A stretch of DNA of 55,602 bases, taken from Methylococcaceae bacterium. GTDB lineage: Bacteria; Pseudomonadota; Gammaproteobacteria; Methylococcales; Methylomonadaceae. A program made the translations under genes and the position numbers. Positions 26,766 through 39,799 of the stretch are shown here, one piece after another. The notes below the pieces were generated by a model. That model was not told the DNA's origin and did not search any database. It was given only the letters and a program-made list of their open reading frames with translations. Numbering within the stretch: the stretch's first letter is position 1; each line of letters opens with the position of its first letter. The stretch covers positions 1 to 55,602 of the forward strand of contig JAIPFI010000003.1 of NCBI GenBank assembly GCA_021736705.1. The letters are read 5' to 3'.

Positions 26766-26808
26766 AGGGGCATGACTTGTGAATATCACAACTCATGCCC
26801 CTTTTTTA
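26766..26808. terminator. Bidirectional terminator between rho and yggX
   Basis: AGGGGCATGA-c-TTGTG/TCACAA-c-TCATGCCCCT forms a long stem with one internal mismatch, followed by TTTTTT on the plus strand and an A-rich run on the other side. It serves the convergent rho and yggX genes. Confidence 0.9.
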
Positions 26809-26810
26809 TT

Positions 26811-27083
26811 TTAGCTTTTCAGCGGCACATAACCTTCAGGCATCTGAAAGCCAGAACCGAATAAAAACTTTTCTCGCTCTGACTCAATCAACTTTTTAGC
26901 TTTAAGCTCAAAGCTCGCTAAACGATGCTCGTTAATTAATACGGTTTGCATAGCAATCCATTCTTTCCATGCTTTTTGGGAAATATGATCATAAATATAT
27001 TGCCCTTTCGGACCAGGAAAAGGAATCGACTCTAAACCTTCTTCCTCTGTTCCTAGCTTTTCACAATGTACTAATCTCGCCAT
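26811..27083 (-). CDS. yggX: Fe(2+)-trafficking protein YggX
   Basis: 90 residues. MARLVHCEKLGTEEEGL with its conserved Cys7, FPGPKGQYIYDHIS, KAWKEWIAMQTVLINEHRL and the C-terminal FLFGSGFQMPEGYVP are near-diagnostic. Linked to iron-sulfur cluster protection and oxidative damage resistance. The start at 27083 has GAGGA upstream and follows the mutY stop by one base; mutY-yggX is a conserved pair. Confidence 0.96.
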   Translation of the reverse strand: MARLVHCEKLGTEEEGLESIPFPGPKGQYIYDHISQKAWKEWIAMQTVLINEHRLASFELKAKKLIESEREKFLFGSGFQMPEGYVPLKS

Positions 27084-27084
27084 T

Positions 27085-28128
27085 TTATTCCTCATTCATT
27101 TCATCAAATAACTGCTTTACCGGAGCTGGCAAAGCAATGTTTTTCGTTTCTAGATGTTTATACCAGAGAGCCTTATCTGCTTCCAGCACATTATTTATAG
27201 GGTTATCTACATACAAGAGTATTGGCTCGTAATCCAAATGATAATGAGAAAAAGTATGCCGTCGGGTAGCTAACACTTCTTTTTTGACGACACTGATAGA
27301 CCGAGAATGGCACCATTCTTCCAACTCCTGCATATCATTGATCTCAGGCACACTCCACAATCCTCCCCAAATGCCTACTGGCGCTCTTTTTTCCAACAAA
27401 ACTTCATTATCCTGATTTAATAGCAGAACAAAAACACTTTGTTTGATAGGTATTTTTTTACTGACTTTCGGCGTCGGTAACTCATGCACACGCCCTTGTT
27501 GAAAAGCAAGACAGTTTGAGCGCAAAGGGCAGGCAGAGCAGTTAGGTTTTGAGCGGGTACATAAAGTTGCGCCTAAATCCATCATTGCCTGCGTATAGTC
27601 TGCGACCCGCTTTTCTGGCGTATAAAATGCGCTCACGCCCCATAATTTCTTATTAACAGCATTACCACCTGTCCAGCCCTGTATTGCCTTAAAGCGCGCC
27701 AATACGCGACGCACATTACCATCTAAAATAGGCTCGCTTTTAGTAAAGGCGATACTTAAGATTGCCCCCGCAGTTGACTGACCAATCCCAGGCAAAGCCA
27801 TTAAGCTCTCTAAAGAATCAGGAAAATAGCCTGCTTGTTGTATTAAACCAGCCGCTTTATGTAGGTTTCTTGCCCGCGCATAATAGCCTAAACCAGCCCA
27901 TAAGCTAAGAACTTCATCTAAAGGCGCATTAGCAAGCGCATCGACATCAGGGTAACGCTGAATAAACTTATTAAAATAAGGTATCACAGTGGCAACTTGC
28001 GTTTGCTGCAACATCACCTCAGATACCCATACACGATAAGGCGTAACGGGCAATTGCCAAGGTAAATCTTTGCGGCCGAATTGATCAAACCATTGCAACA
28101 AATTTGATTGAAAAGCATGAGGGGTCAT
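27085..28128 (-). CDS. mutY: A/G-specific adenine glycosylase MutY
   Basis: 347 residues. Helix-hairpin-helix [20 protein letters not shown], catalytic Asp in [24 protein letters not shown], and the iron-sulfur cluster CX6CX2CX5C ([17 protein letters not shown]). The C-terminal Nudix-like domain recognises 8-oxoG ([12 protein letters not shown]). Removes adenine opposite 8-oxoguanine. Starts 112 bp after the asmA gene on the same strand's far side; the order yggX-mutY-asmA matches Pseudomonas. Confidence 0.97.
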   Translation of the reverse strand: MTPHAFQSNLLQWFDQFGRKDLPWQLPVTPYRVWVSEVMLQQTQVATVIPYFNKFIQRYPDVDALANAPLDEVLSLWAGLGYYARARNLHKAAGLIQQAGYFPDSLESLMALPGIGQSTAGAILSIAFTKSEPILDGNVRRVLARFKAIQGWTGGNAVNKKLWGVSAFYTPEKRVADYTQAMMDLGATLCTRSKPNCSACPLRSNCLAFQQGRVHELPTPKVSKKIPIKQSVFVLLLNQDNEVLLEKRAPVGIWGGLWSVPEINDMQELEEWCHSRSISVVKKEVLATRRHTFSHYHLDYEPILLYVDNPINNVLEADKALWYKHLETKNIALPAPVKQLFDEMNEE

Positions 28129-28152
28129 AATGAATCACAGAAAACGGTTGAT

Positions 28153-28200
28153 GGGGCAACTTCAAGTCGCGGTGTCGTAGCGAGAAAGCCAGTCCTACAG
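28153..28200 (-). repeat. REP-like repeat, copy 2
   Basis: Read on the minus strand: CTGTAGGACTGGCTT, then CGCGACTTGAAGTTGCCCC. It matches the copy at 18458-18510 at both ends with a diverged middle. Located in the gap between asmA and mutY. Confidence 0.5.
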
Positions 28201-28239
28201 AAGATAACAAGGCATATTATTTCTCTCACCTTTCTAAGC

Positions 28240-30534
28240 TCAAAAAAAACCTTTTAATAATTTATTAACGGCTTTACCCGCTCCTTCGCCCAAGCGCTTA
28301 TCCAGCGCTTTATTGATTTTTTCTTCTTCATGCTCCGTGAGCAGCGACAAAACATCCACGGTATAAGATGGCTTAGAAAATGTCCCGCCTACTTTTATAG
28401 CAGCAGGGCGACTTTTAGATGCCTGCTTCGCTTTAGCTTCCACTTTATAGCTTATCGCTTCATTAACAAGGTTAGCTGTACCTGCTCCTTTAAGCTGTAC
28501 GACAGCTGATTCTAAAAAGAAATCGGGGTTATTAATGATACCCTGGTTAATTGTTGCCGTGCCTTGCAACACTGAAAACAACGTTTGCTCCTTTGTATAG
28601 TCACCTTTCATGCCTTTACCCTGAGAAAATAACGTCCCCATCTCAAGAATTTTCTGTAGATTAAAGCCTGTTATAGCGCCCTTAGTCACTGAAAAATCAA
28701 GATTCCCACCCAGGCTAGACTTAAAATCAGGAATCGTATTACCTTTCATATCGAGTTTGGCTGTAATATTTGCCGCACCTTTTATTTTTACTGGCGTATC
28801 AGCCTGCATATCAATGAATAATGGCTCAAGCTGAACACCTGAAATGCGCTCATTCAAGGAAATGACCGGCGTTTTATCCTTTGTATCAAGCATTATTTGC
28901 CCCGTATAACTACCGCTATAAAGCTCCTTAACACTTTGCTTGGTCGTCAAAACACCTTGTTTGGCTTGCAGATGCAAATTGACGCCTGACATGCTTAATT
29001 TTGCTACTTTTAACTTAGCAATATTTAAATCACCTGTGGCATTAAGGCCACGAATGATTTCCATAGGTATTAAGGTAGTCGCAGCAGCGACTGCGGCGGC
29101 AGGCGTTGCCACAGGGGCAGGTTCTTTCTTAGGTGCGGTATATCGATCAACATCAATCGCATCAATCGCCAAATTAAATGTAATGGCCGGGTCTTTAAAT
29201 TGCTTAACACGAGCAAATCCTTTGATTGAGGTATCATCTAATGTAATGGCTAAGTTTTCTAAAGCAAGCGAGTCGGCTGTTCCTTGTAAATTAAATTGCA
29301 GCGCAAGCTTTTGTAAAGCCTGCTCATCTGCGGTCTCAGGCACAGTCATTTGCAACTGACGCATAAGCGCTTTAGGGCTGAATGGCGCAATATTCAATGC
29401 GCCTGAATATTGCGCAGCTGACTTGCTTTGTGTAGCTACTATATCGCCCGTTACATTAATCATATTCGTATTTAGCTTTAAGCCTTTAAGCGTAGCCGTT
29501 TCTTGCAGCAAATCTAACGTAAGTCCTGCCACAAGCTGTGCGTCTAATAATCCGCCCGGAACAACGCTGCCCTTAATCACAGAATCAATTTTAAGTTGGC
29601 TTAATTGTGCTATTTGCTTAGTTAAATCATAAGCTATATCTGACTGTACATGCGCCTCAACTTCACTTTCAGGAACAACACCGCCTTTAACAGTAGAATC
29701 TAACGTGAACTTTGTGAGTTGAATTTTTTGCCACCCTAAATTTACAGCTATATCTGATTGTATTTTTGCCTCAACTACACCGCCAGAAACAACTTCCCCC
29801 TCAGTTGTTGAATCAATATTTAATTGTGTAAATTCTATTTTCTGCATTGATTCATCTATCACCAATATAGTAGACAAAAATAAGGCTTCCGTTAACTCAG
29901 GCTTGGTATTTTTCAGCAAAAAAGACATTTCAACGGAAATTGGCCGATTAAACGTAACCGCACCTAATTTTAAATTAAGATCCTTAACTATGGCATGCTG
30001 TCCAGATTGCTGATCATCCCATCTCACTTGAGAATTTTCAATAATTAACCCACCTATGGCTAAAGCAGCAAGAGCAGGCGATATTTTAGGCTCATTACTA
30101 TCCTTGATTGGCTTGGGCGCTTCGGCTTTTGGTTTAACTAAATCAGCCCAATTACTGACACCTTGCGCATCTTTTGCCAAGTTCAATTCCAAGCCTTTTA
30201 AAACCACTGTACTGACTTCAACTTCCTTAGAAAAAAGAGGCATTAATTTAACTTTAATATCACTTTCACCAATCACCGCAAAAACTTGCTCTTTAAATCC
30301 TGCGGCATTGCTTAATGTAAGTTTTCCAGTAGACACACCTATCCAAGGAAAAACGGATAAATCTAATTCACCTTCTATACTCAGAGTTCGACCCGTTTTA
30401 TCTTTTACAGTGGCCTCAATTTCAGTTTTAAAATCGTTTAAATCCACAACTAAAGGAATAATAACTACAGTCACAATAATTAAAACTACGACCGTCGAGA
30501 AAAATATCAAAATACCTTTCACTAGCTTGCCCAT
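28240..30534 (-). CDS. AsmA-family envelope protein with internal repeats
   Basis: 764 residues. N-terminal membrane anchor (ILIFFSTVVVLIIVTVVIIPLVV) then the AsmA start (DLNDFKTEIEATVKDKTGRTLSIEGELDLSVFPW, split over residues 31-64). A long beta-rich body follows, with a Pro/Ala linker around 475-490, and a C-terminal AsmA_2-like part (GNTIPDFKSSLGGNLDFSV, NPDFFLESAVVQLKGAGTANL). AsmA-like proteins bridge inner and outer membrane and are linked to phospholipid transport. Residues 231-344 contain three tandem copies of a 38-residue unit. Located next to mutY as in Pseudomonas. It probably forms an upstream transcription unit with mutY-yggX. Confidence 0.9.
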   Translation of the reverse strand: MGKLVKGILIFFSTVVVLIIVTVVIIPLVVDLNDFKTEIEATVKDKTGRTLSIEGELDLSVFPWIGVSTGKLTLSNAAGFKEQVFAVIGESDIKVKLMPLFSKEVEVSTVVLKGLELNLAKDAQGVSNWADLVKPKAEAPKPIKDSNEPKISPALAALAIGGLIIENSQVRWDDQQSGQHAIVKDLNLKLGAVTFNRPISVEMSFLLKNTKPELTEALFLSTILVIDESMQKIEFTQLNIDSTTEGEVVSGGVVEAKIQSDIAVNLGWQKIQLTKFTLDSTVKGGVVPESEVEAHVQSDIAYDLTKQIAQLSQLKIDSVIKGSVVPGGLLDAQLVAGLTLDLLQETATLKGLKLNTNMINVTGDIVATQSKSAAQYSGALNIAPFSPKALMRQLQMTVPETADEQALQKLALQFNLQGTADSLALENLAITLDDTSIKGFARVKQFKDPAITFNLAIDAIDVDRYTAPKKEPAPVATPAAAVAAATTLIPMEIIRGLNATGDLNIAKLKVAKLSMSGVNLHLQAKQGVLTTKQSVKELYSGSYTGQIMLDTKDKTPVISLNERISGVQLEPLFIDMQADTPVKIKGAANITAKLDMKGNTIPDFKSSLGGNLDFSVTKGAITGFNLQKILEMGTLFSQGKGMKGDYTKEQTLFSVLQGTATINQGIINNPDFFLESAVVQLKGAGTANLVNEAISYKVEAKAKQASKSRPAAIKVGGTFSKPSYTVDVLSLLTEHEEEKINKALDKRLGEGAGKAVNKLLKGFF
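29503..29844 (-). repeat. Three 114-bp tandem repeats inside asmA
   Basis: Residues 231-268, 269-306 and 307-344 align without gaps: each begins Q-K/I-I/A, has (I/L)DS after 9 residues, then G-x-VV, an acidic/hydrophobic middle and ends (I/L)-x-x-(D/N)-L. The DNA copies have diverged, so the duplication is not recent. Confidence 0.75.
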
Positions 30535-30706
30535 TTCGCACTCCTTAAATTAAAGACATTAAATATACTAAACTTACTGGATTGATCGTCGTCCCTAGAA
30601 TAAAATGAAATGATTTATTAACTTAGAATTTTGGTTAAAGTGCACATAATCATTGCTAGATGATTCTAACTTGATTTGTCATTACACACAAAAATAGGAA
30701 AAAAGA

Positions 30707-30934
30707 ATGTTCATTATATTAATAGCCATCATTACCGCGATTGTATTTTTTAACGCTGGTAAAAAGCAGGGTGAAAACGGCATTAAATGGTCAATAACAG
30801 GATTAATCGGCTACCTATTAGGCTTTGCTATCGGCATGGCCGTTGTTGGTGAAACCTTTATTTCTATTTTTATAGGCTGCGCTACCGTTTACTTTACTTA
30901 TTTACAATTAGTAAAAATGGCGCGCATAAAGTAG
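30707..30934 (+). CDS. Small two-helix membrane protein
   Basis: 75 residues: a first hydrophobic segment (MFIILIAIITAIVFF), a short polar turn (NAGKKQGENGIKW), then two close segments (ITGLIGYLLGFAIGMAVVG and FISIFIGCATVYFTYLQL) and a basic C-terminus. AGGA is 7 bases before the ATG and a terminator follows. Family not recognised; the GKKQGENGIKW turn suggests a small conserved membrane family of unknown function. Confidence 0.75.
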   Translation: MFIILIAIITAIVFFNAGKKQGENGIKWSITGLIGYLLGFAIGMAVVGETFISIFIGCATVYFTYLQLVKMARIK

Positions 30935-30955
30935 CAGGCTCCAAATTTCAGGCAA

Positions 30956-30984
30956 AAAAAAGCGGACTATAAAGCCCGCTTTTT
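30956..30984. terminator. Bidirectional terminator
   Basis: AAAAAGCGG and CCGCTTTTT form a perfect stem around a 10-base loop between the convergent small membrane gene and the peroxiredoxin gene; A and T tracts on both sides suit both directions. Confidence 0.85.
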
Positions 30985-31010
30985 CTCTACTACAAAAACA
31001 GACGACTTAC

Positions 31011-31616
31011 TTATAGTTTGTCAGAGTTTTTACTTAAGTAAGAAGCTACACCAGCGGGAGAGGCATCCATACCTGCATCACCTTTTTTCCAACCAGCAGG
31101 GCAAACTTCGCCATGTTCTTCGTGGAACTGTAAGGCATCAACCATACGTAGCATTTCGTCTGTGTTACGACCTAAAGGTAGATCATTAACAACTTGGTGA
31201 CGAACCATACCCGCTTTATCGATTAAGAAACTACCACGATAAGCAACCGCTGGCGCTTCTGCTTCTACGTCGTAATCTTTAACAATAGTGTGCGCAATAT
31301 CAGCAGCCATTGTATAACGAACGGGGCCAATACCACCGTCATTAATCGCTGTATTCCGCCATGCGTTATGAGTGAAGTGAGAATCGATTGATACGGCAAT
31401 CACCTCAACTCCACGGCTAGTGAACTCATCCATTCTGTGATCCAATGCGATCAATTCGCTAGGACACACAAAAGTAAAATCTAACGGGTAAAATACGATA
31501 ACCGCATATTTACCTTTTGTTGCTTCTGAAAAACTAAAAGAATCAACAATCTCGCCATTACCTAAAACAGCAGGAACCGTAAAATCAGGTGCTTGCTTAC
31601 CTACTAATACACTCAT
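31011..31616 (-). CDS. Typical 2-Cys peroxiredoxin (AhpC/TSA)
   Basis: 201 residues. Peroxidatic Cys51 in DFTFVCPSE, resolving Cys in HGEVCPAGW, and conserved LDHRMDEF and AVSIDSHFTHNAW. GGIG is present but the C-terminal YF motif is not (SYLSK), so only half of the 'sensitive' (hyperoxidation-prone) signature is seen. Cytosolic peroxidase. AAGGAG upstream of the ATG; a possible operator overlaps the promoter. Confidence 0.96.
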   Translation of the reverse strand: MSVLVGKQAPDFTVPAVLGNGEIVDSFSFSEATKGKYAVIVFYPLDFTFVCPSELIALDHRMDEFTSRGVEVIAVSIDSHFTHNAWRNTAINDGGIGPVRYTMAADIAHTIVKDYDVEAEAPAVAYRGSFLIDKAGMVRHQVVNDLPLGRNTDEMLRMVDALQFHEEHGEVCPAGWKKGDAGMDASPAGVASYLSKNSDKL

Positions 31617-31655
31617 GTGTGTCTCCTTATGTTTAATACAGTGAATAAGCTGTAA

Positions 31656-31682
31656 ATTATATACCCACGAATAAGTGGATAA
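31656..31682 (-). promoter_or_regulatory. Candidate promoter and operator of the peroxiredoxin gene
   Basis: On the minus strand a TATAAT (-10) sits at 31661-31656. Directly upstream is an imperfect inverted repeat, TATCCAC-ttattc-GTGGGTA. The spacing places the repeat between -35 and -10, where a repressor or redox regulator could act. No match to a known OxyR site was recognised. Confidence 0.4.
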
Positions 31683-31893
31683 AAAATAATTCTACACTAA
31701 ATTGCTAGGTTTTTCACAAATCGAAAAAATTATCTTGTTTTTACTCAGAAAAAATAGATAATCAAAGCCATTCTAAATCTCATTAGCAGAGATTTATGAA
31801 AATACAATGAAATCGAAAAAAATTATTTGTATCCCTTAAAAATTACATCCGATTTCTCGTAACTTTTAAAAAATACCAGATAATCCATCAATC

Positions 31894-32406
31894 ATGATAA
31901 TAAAACACAAACACATTACCGAACCCGATGCTTTCGGATACCAAGTTCGGATCGTTCGACGCGGCAAAGAAAGTAGCCGTTATTTTTCACATAAACTATG
32001 GGGTAGCAGAAACAAATCCATATCCGCAGCCATTGCTTGGCGCGACCAAATGCTGGTCGTCCTTAAAGGCAGCAGGACACGCTTCCTAAAACCCCCTAAA
32101 AATAAAACCACAACAGGGCTAACTGGCGTATCAAGAACCATTAAATACGACCGCAGAAAAGATAAAAGTTATCTCTGCTACACAGTTTTTTGGGTTTGCA
32201 ATGGTAAATCCAGAAACAAAACATTTCAAGTGGGCAACGTCGAAACCATTAACGCGGATGATGAGTTACATGCGTTCCGCACTGCACGTTTATTTAGAAG
32301 TTGCTACGAATACGCAATTGATTATGACGCGCATTTTGATGATAGCCTCTTCGCGGGCTGGAAAAAGAAACGCATCTATGATGACTTAGGAATGATGGTT
32401 GCTTAA
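31894..32406 (+). CDS. Protein with two AP2-like DNA-binding domains
   Basis: 170 residues. Domain 1 (about 12-57): GYQVRIVRRGKESSRYFS, then a helix (SISAAIAWRDQML). Domain 2 (about 75-140): TGLTGVSRTIKYDRRKDKSY, YTVFWVCNGKSRNKTFQVG, then a helix (DELHAFRTARLFRSCYEY). Three strands followed by a helix with the G-(V/x)-R, W/F and A-x-x-(W/R) positions is the AP2 plan seen in bacterial and phage homing endonucleases and integrases. No HNH or integrase catalytic part is present, so this is a stand-alone binder, perhaps a regulator or an element derived from a mobile gene. Between the peroxiredoxin gene and purC. Confidence 0.65.
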   Translation: MIIKHKHITEPDAFGYQVRIVRRGKESSRYFSHKLWGSRNKSISAAIAWRDQMLVVLKGSRTRFLKPPKNKTTTGLTGVSRTIKYDRRKDKSYLCYTVFWVCNGKSRNKTFQVGNVETINADDELHAFRTARLFRSCYEYAIDYDAHFDDSLFAGWKKKRIYDDLGMMVA

Positions 32407-32516
32407 ATCGCCAGAAAATTCTGCCTAATTAGCTTTAAGAAGCGCATTATTTTAACTGATAAGAGATTATTCATATAAAATAGTGCGTATTCTTTTATTC
32501 AATTTAGCCAGATAAT

Positions 32517-33416
32517 ATGACCGCTCCCGCCGCTTTGTTTGAATCTTCAATTTCTAATCTTAAATTACGCACACGCGGTAAAGTGCGTGACATATATGAA
32601 GTTGATGAGCATCACTTATTAATTGTCACCACTGACCGCCTATCCGCTTTTGATGTGGTTTTACCTGATCCGATTCCCGGCAAAGGCCAAGTACTCACGT
32701 CTGTCTCAAATTTTTGGTTTGAGAAAATGCAAGATATTATCCCTAATCACTTATCTAACTTAAGCCTAAAAGACGTTGTACCTGATGCAACTGAGCGTGC
32801 TCAAATTGAAGGTCGCGCAATTATTGTTAAGAAATTAACGCCGCTGCCTGTAGAGGCTATCGTACGCGGCTACTTAATTGGTTCTGGCTGGAAAGATTAC
32901 CAAAAAACCGGCAGTGTCTGCGGCATTAAATTACCTAATGGCATGCAGTTAGCGCAGCAACTTCCTGAAGCCATATACACGCCGTCAACGAAAGCAGCCG
33001 TTGGCGATCACGATGAGAACATTTCTTTCGCCGAAACGATTCCTCTGCTGGGCGAAGAAATGGCAACTAAAGTACGTGATGTCAGTCTAAAACTTTATAC
33101 CACCGCTGCCGCTTATGCAAAAGAACGCGGCATTATTATTGCTGATACCAAATTTGAATTTGGCTTGGACAATGACGGTAAGCTGTATTTAATTGATGAA
33201 GCTTTAACGCCTGATTCTTCACGTTTCTGGCCTGTTGATCAGTACCAAGTTGGTATTAGCCCGCCTAGCTTTGATAAACAATTTATTCGTGACTATTTGG
33301 AAACCTTAGACTGGAATAAAACAGCGCCGGGCCCTAAATTACCCGATGAAGTTACCGCGATTAGTAGCCAAAAATACCAAGAAGCAGCCAATAAATTAAC
33401 CTCCGTTGCATATTAA
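32517..33416 (+). CDS. purC: SAICAR synthetase
   Basis: 299 residues, the longer yeast-like form (phosphoribosylaminoimidazole-succinocarboxamide synthase). Blocks: [20 protein letters not shown] (kept to 20), [56 protein letters not shown] and [12 protein letters not shown], which is the family signature. Step 7 of purine synthesis, joining aspartate to CAIR with ATP. A dispersed repeat begins at the base after its stop codon. Confidence 0.97.
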   Translation: MTAPAALFESSISNLKLRTRGKVRDIYEVDEHHLLIVTTDRLSAFDVVLPDPIPGKGQVLTSVSNFWFEKMQDIIPNHLSNLSLKDVVPDATERAQIEGRAIIVKKLTPLPVEAIVRGYLIGSGWKDYQKTGSVCGIKLPNGMQLAQQLPEAIYTPSTKAAVGDHDENISFAETIPLLGEEMATKVRDVSLKLYTTAAAYAKERGIIIADTKFEFGLDNDGKLYLIDEALTPDSSRFWPVDQYQVGISPPSFDKQFIRDYLETLDWNKTAPGPKLPDEVTAISSQKYQEAANKLTSVAY

Positions 33417-33506
33417 GAACGCAGACAGCTTACCGGCGAAAGACAGACGAGTCGTCTACTCTCCCACAAAAAAATAAGTTGTCGGCTTTATTTCGCGCTC
33501 ATTCCT
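33417..33506. repeat. Dispersed repeat, copy 2
   Basis: Same plan as 1515-1607: GAACGCAGACAGC, GACAGACGAGTCGTCT, CTCCCACAAAAAAATAAGTT, ending GCTCATTCCT. It abuts the purC stop codon and lies between convergent purC and radC. Confidence 0.7.
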
Positions 33507-33532
33507 GATCAATAAAAATCGGATATTTCCCT

Positions 33533-33557
33533 CGCTCCCAATCCTTATTTGGGAGCG
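33533..33557. repeat. GC-rich hairpin between purC and radC
   Basis: CGCTCCCAA-tccttat-TTGGGAGCG is a perfect 9-bp stem without a T-run. It may limit read-through between the convergent genes and resembles other intergenic palindromes in the window. Confidence 0.5.
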
Positions 33558-33642
33558 CGAGCGAAGTCCGCTCTGCTTACCAAGAAAATTACAGCGCGCG
33601 AGCAAGAAATCATTTTTCTTGCCCGCTATGCCTATACGAGCC

Positions 33643-34317
33643 TTACAATAAGCCATTTTCAGCAAAAGAATAGGGCATACCATCTCCAATAATAAAATGA
33701 TCCAGTACACGTATATCTATTAAAGCCAAAGCCTGCTTTAATTTATCCGTAATCAATTTATCTGCCTGACTCGGCTCGGAAATACCGGAAGGGTGGTTAT
33801 GGGCAAAAATAACCGCAGCGGCATTATGTGCCAATGCCTTTTTGACCACTTCACGCGGATAAACGCTCGCGCTATCAATAGTGCCTCGAAATAATTCTTC
33901 AAATTGCAAAATATGGTGCTGATTATCCAAAAACAAACAGGCAAAAACCTCGTGTTGATAATGGCGTAATTGTTGACTTAAATAAGCGCGTGTTGCCTCG
34001 GGACTGGTTAACACATCACCGCGATCTAACTCTTCAAAAGTATGCCGCCGTGCCATTTCCAATACAGCTTGTAATTGTGCATATTTAGCCGTCCCCAAGC
34101 CTTTAGCTCGGGTAAAATTCTCACAGTCAGCCTGTAGTAATGCGCGTAAGGAACCAAATTCAGTCAATAAATCTCGAGCTAAATCAACTGCTGTTTTACC
34201 TCTAATCCCCGTACGTAAAAATATCGCCAATAACTCGGCATCAGATAATATGGCCGCTCCTTGAGCGAGTAATTTTTCTCTGGGGCGATCGCCTTCCGGC
34301 CAGTCTTGAATACTCAT
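33643..34317 (-). CDS. radC: RadC-family JAB-domain protein
   Basis: 224 residues. N-terminal helix-hairpin-helix region ([22 protein letters not shown], split near residues 16-37; [13 protein letters not shown]) and the C-terminal JAB/MPN metalloprotease-like domain with HNHPSG...S...D ([15 protein letters not shown]). Historic name 'DNA repair protein'; its true role is unsettled. Divergent from coaBC, as in E. coli. Confidence 0.95.
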   Translation of the reverse strand: MSIQDWPEGDRPREKLLAQGAAILSDAELLAIFLRTGIRGKTAVDLARDLLTEFGSLRALLQADCENFTRAKGLGTAKYAQLQAVLEMARRHTFEELDRGDVLTSPEATRAYLSQQLRHYQHEVFACLFLDNQHHILQFEELFRGTIDSASVYPREVVKKALAHNAAAVIFAHNHPSGISEPSQADKLITDKLKQALALIDIRVLDHFIIGDGMPYSFAENGLL

Positions 34318-34443
34318 CCTTTTACACCTTATATTTTAAATGCTCACAACGACAGTTAATTTTCCAATTTTCAGCTTAAGCATAGAAGAAAGTCTTAACT
34401 CTTGCCATAATAAGCAATTGAAATTATTTAAGGATGTTCCCAA

Positions 34444-35625
34444 TTGAAGCGCGTACTCTTAGGTATTAGTGGCGGTATTGCTGCGTATAAATCAGCAGAA
34501 CTGGTCAGATTATTACGTACAAACAACTACGATGTCAGAGTCGTAATGACTCATGCGGCGACTCAATTTATTACGCCACTCACACTTCAAGCCTTATCCG
34601 GTCATGCAGTGCACACGCAATTACTTGATGCTAATGAAGAAAATGCCATGGGTCATATTAATTTGGCGCGCTGGGCAGAACTATTCCTAATCGCCCCTGC
34701 AAGCGCAAACTGTATGGCTAAACTAAGTCTAGGTATTGCCGATGATTTATTAAGCACTTTATATCTAGCGGCCGAATGTCCTGTTTATATTGCTCCAGCA
34801 ATGAATCAAGCCATGTGGAGCAAACCTGTCACGCAAGAAAACCTTAACCGGCTCATACATCATCAAGTAAGCATGATCGGCCCAGATGCAGGTAGTCAAG
34901 CTTGCGGTGAAATCGGCTATGGCCGTATGAGTGAACCTAGCGATATCGTCGCTCAGTTAAACGCCCTTAACGCACCTCAGTTATTACTGAATAAAAAAAT
35001 ATTAATTAGTGCCGGTCCAACCCGCGAGGCTTTAGATCCGGTTCGTTATATTACCAACAGAAGCTCTGGTAAAATGGGCTATGCACTCGCTCAGCAAGCG
35101 CAATTGTTAGGTGCTGAAGTAACATTAATAAGCGGGCCTGTGCAATTAGCCGCCCCTAAAAATATTCATACACTCTATGTAGAAAGCGCAGAGGAAATGT
35201 ATGCCGCAGTCATGCAGCAAGTGTCTGGACAGGATATTTTTATTTCGGCTGCTGCAGTTGCAGACTATACGCCCGAGAGTGTGCCGACTGAAAAAATCAA
35301 AAAACAAGGCACTCATACTCAACTGTCATTACGTAAAACTCAAGATATCGTAGCTAGTGTCGCCAGTTTAATGAATAAACCTTTTACCGTAGGTTTTGCC
35401 GCTGAAACACATCATTTAGAACAATATGCCCTAGACAAATTACAGCGTAAAAATTTAGATATGATTGCCGCTAATTGGGTAGGGCGGGCAGAAGGGGGCT
35501 TTGATTCCGCGTATAATGCTTTGCAAGTGTATTGGCAAAATGGCCAAAAAACATTCACAATGACAGACAAAAACCAGTTAGCAAGTCAATTATTGACCTT
35601 AATTGCCGAGAGATTAAATGCATAA
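34444..35625 (+). CDS. coaBC: Phosphopantothenoylcysteine decarboxylase/synthetase
   Basis: 393 residues, fused CoaC (about 1-185) and CoaB (about 186-393). TTG start ([20 protein letters not shown]) with AAGGA upstream. CoaC: FMN site ISGGIAAYK, active His in [18 protein letters not shown] as PAMNQAMW, and the Cys-bearing loop ([12 protein letters not shown]). Coa[30 protein letters not shown] and KIKK. Makes 4'-phosphopantetheine for CoA. It overlaps dut by 8 bases. Confidence 0.97.
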   Translation: MKRVLLGISGGIAAYKSAELVRLLRTNNYDVRVVMTHAATQFITPLTLQALSGHAVHTQLLDANEENAMGHINLARWAELFLIAPASANCMAKLSLGIADDLLSTLYLAAECPVYIAPAMNQAMWSKPVTQENLNRLIHHQVSMIGPDAGSQACGEIGYGRMSEPSDIVAQLNALNAPQLLLNKKILISAGPTREALDPVRYITNRSSGKMGYALAQQAQLLGAEVTLISGPVQLAAPKNIHTLYVESAEEMYAAVMQQVSGQDIFISAAAVADYTPESVPTEKIKKQGTHTQLSLRKTQDIVASVASLMNKPFTVGFAAETHHLEQYALDKLQRKNLDMIAANWVGRAEGGFDSAYNALQVYWQNGQKTFTMTDKNQLASQLLTLIAERLNA

Positions 35626-36073
35626 AATACAACTCAAAATATTAGATCTACGCCTAGGCAATGAAATCCCTATGCCTAGCTATGCAACTGACGGCTCTGC
35701 CGGCATAGACTTACGCGCCTGCTTAGACGCGGATATTATTCTGCATCCGGGTGAAACAGTACTGATTCCAACCGGTATCGCTATTCATATTAACGATCAT
35801 CGGCTCGCTGCCGTATTATTGCCGCGCTCTGGCTTAGGCCATAAACATGGCATTGTCCTCGGTAATCTTGTCGGTTTAATTGACTCTGATTATCAAGGGC
35901 AAGTGTTCATTTCCTGCTGGAATAGAAGCCAAACAGCCTTCACCATAAAAATTGCCGAACGTATTGCACAAATGGTTTTTGTGCCCGTGGTTCAAGCCGA
36001 ATTTGCTATCGTCACTGAATTTAATTATTCAGAACGCGGCGAAGGTGGCTTTGGTCATACCGGTCGCCATTAA
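35618..36073 (+). CDS. dut: dUTP diphosphatase
   Basis: 151 residues, trimeric dUTPase. Motifs: [46 protein letters not shown] and the C-terminal arm [12 protein letters not shown]. Hydrolyses dUTP to dUMP, keeping uracil out of DNA. It starts inside the end of coaBC. The gene order coaBC-dut-algC-argB is that of Pseudomonas. Confidence 0.97.
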   Translation: MHKIQLKILDLRLGNEIPMPSYATDGSAGIDLRACLDADIILHPGETVLIPTGIAIHINDHRLAAVLLPRSGLGHKHGIVLGNLVGLIDSDYQGQVFISCWNRSQTAFTIKIAERIAQMVFVPVVQAEFAIVTEFNYSERGEGGFGHTGRH

Positions 36074-36143
36074 GTTTTCAGGCCATATAGATCGGCATCA
36101 AACAGTCTAAAATTCACACGCCGCTACATTTACAGGTATAAAT

Positions 36144-39616
<3,473 letters not shown>

Positions 39617-39799
39617 TTTTTCATTGCTGTTTTATCGCATTGCTTGAAAAATGATGATCATTAAATCGCTACACTTAATACACCCACTTTTAAACCGTGA
39701 TTCTGGTATATTTTGTTGCTTTGCCATATACTCAGTAAAACAATCAGTTATTAGCAATAATAACTAAAAAATAATAATAACAATAACGGGAGTGACATC

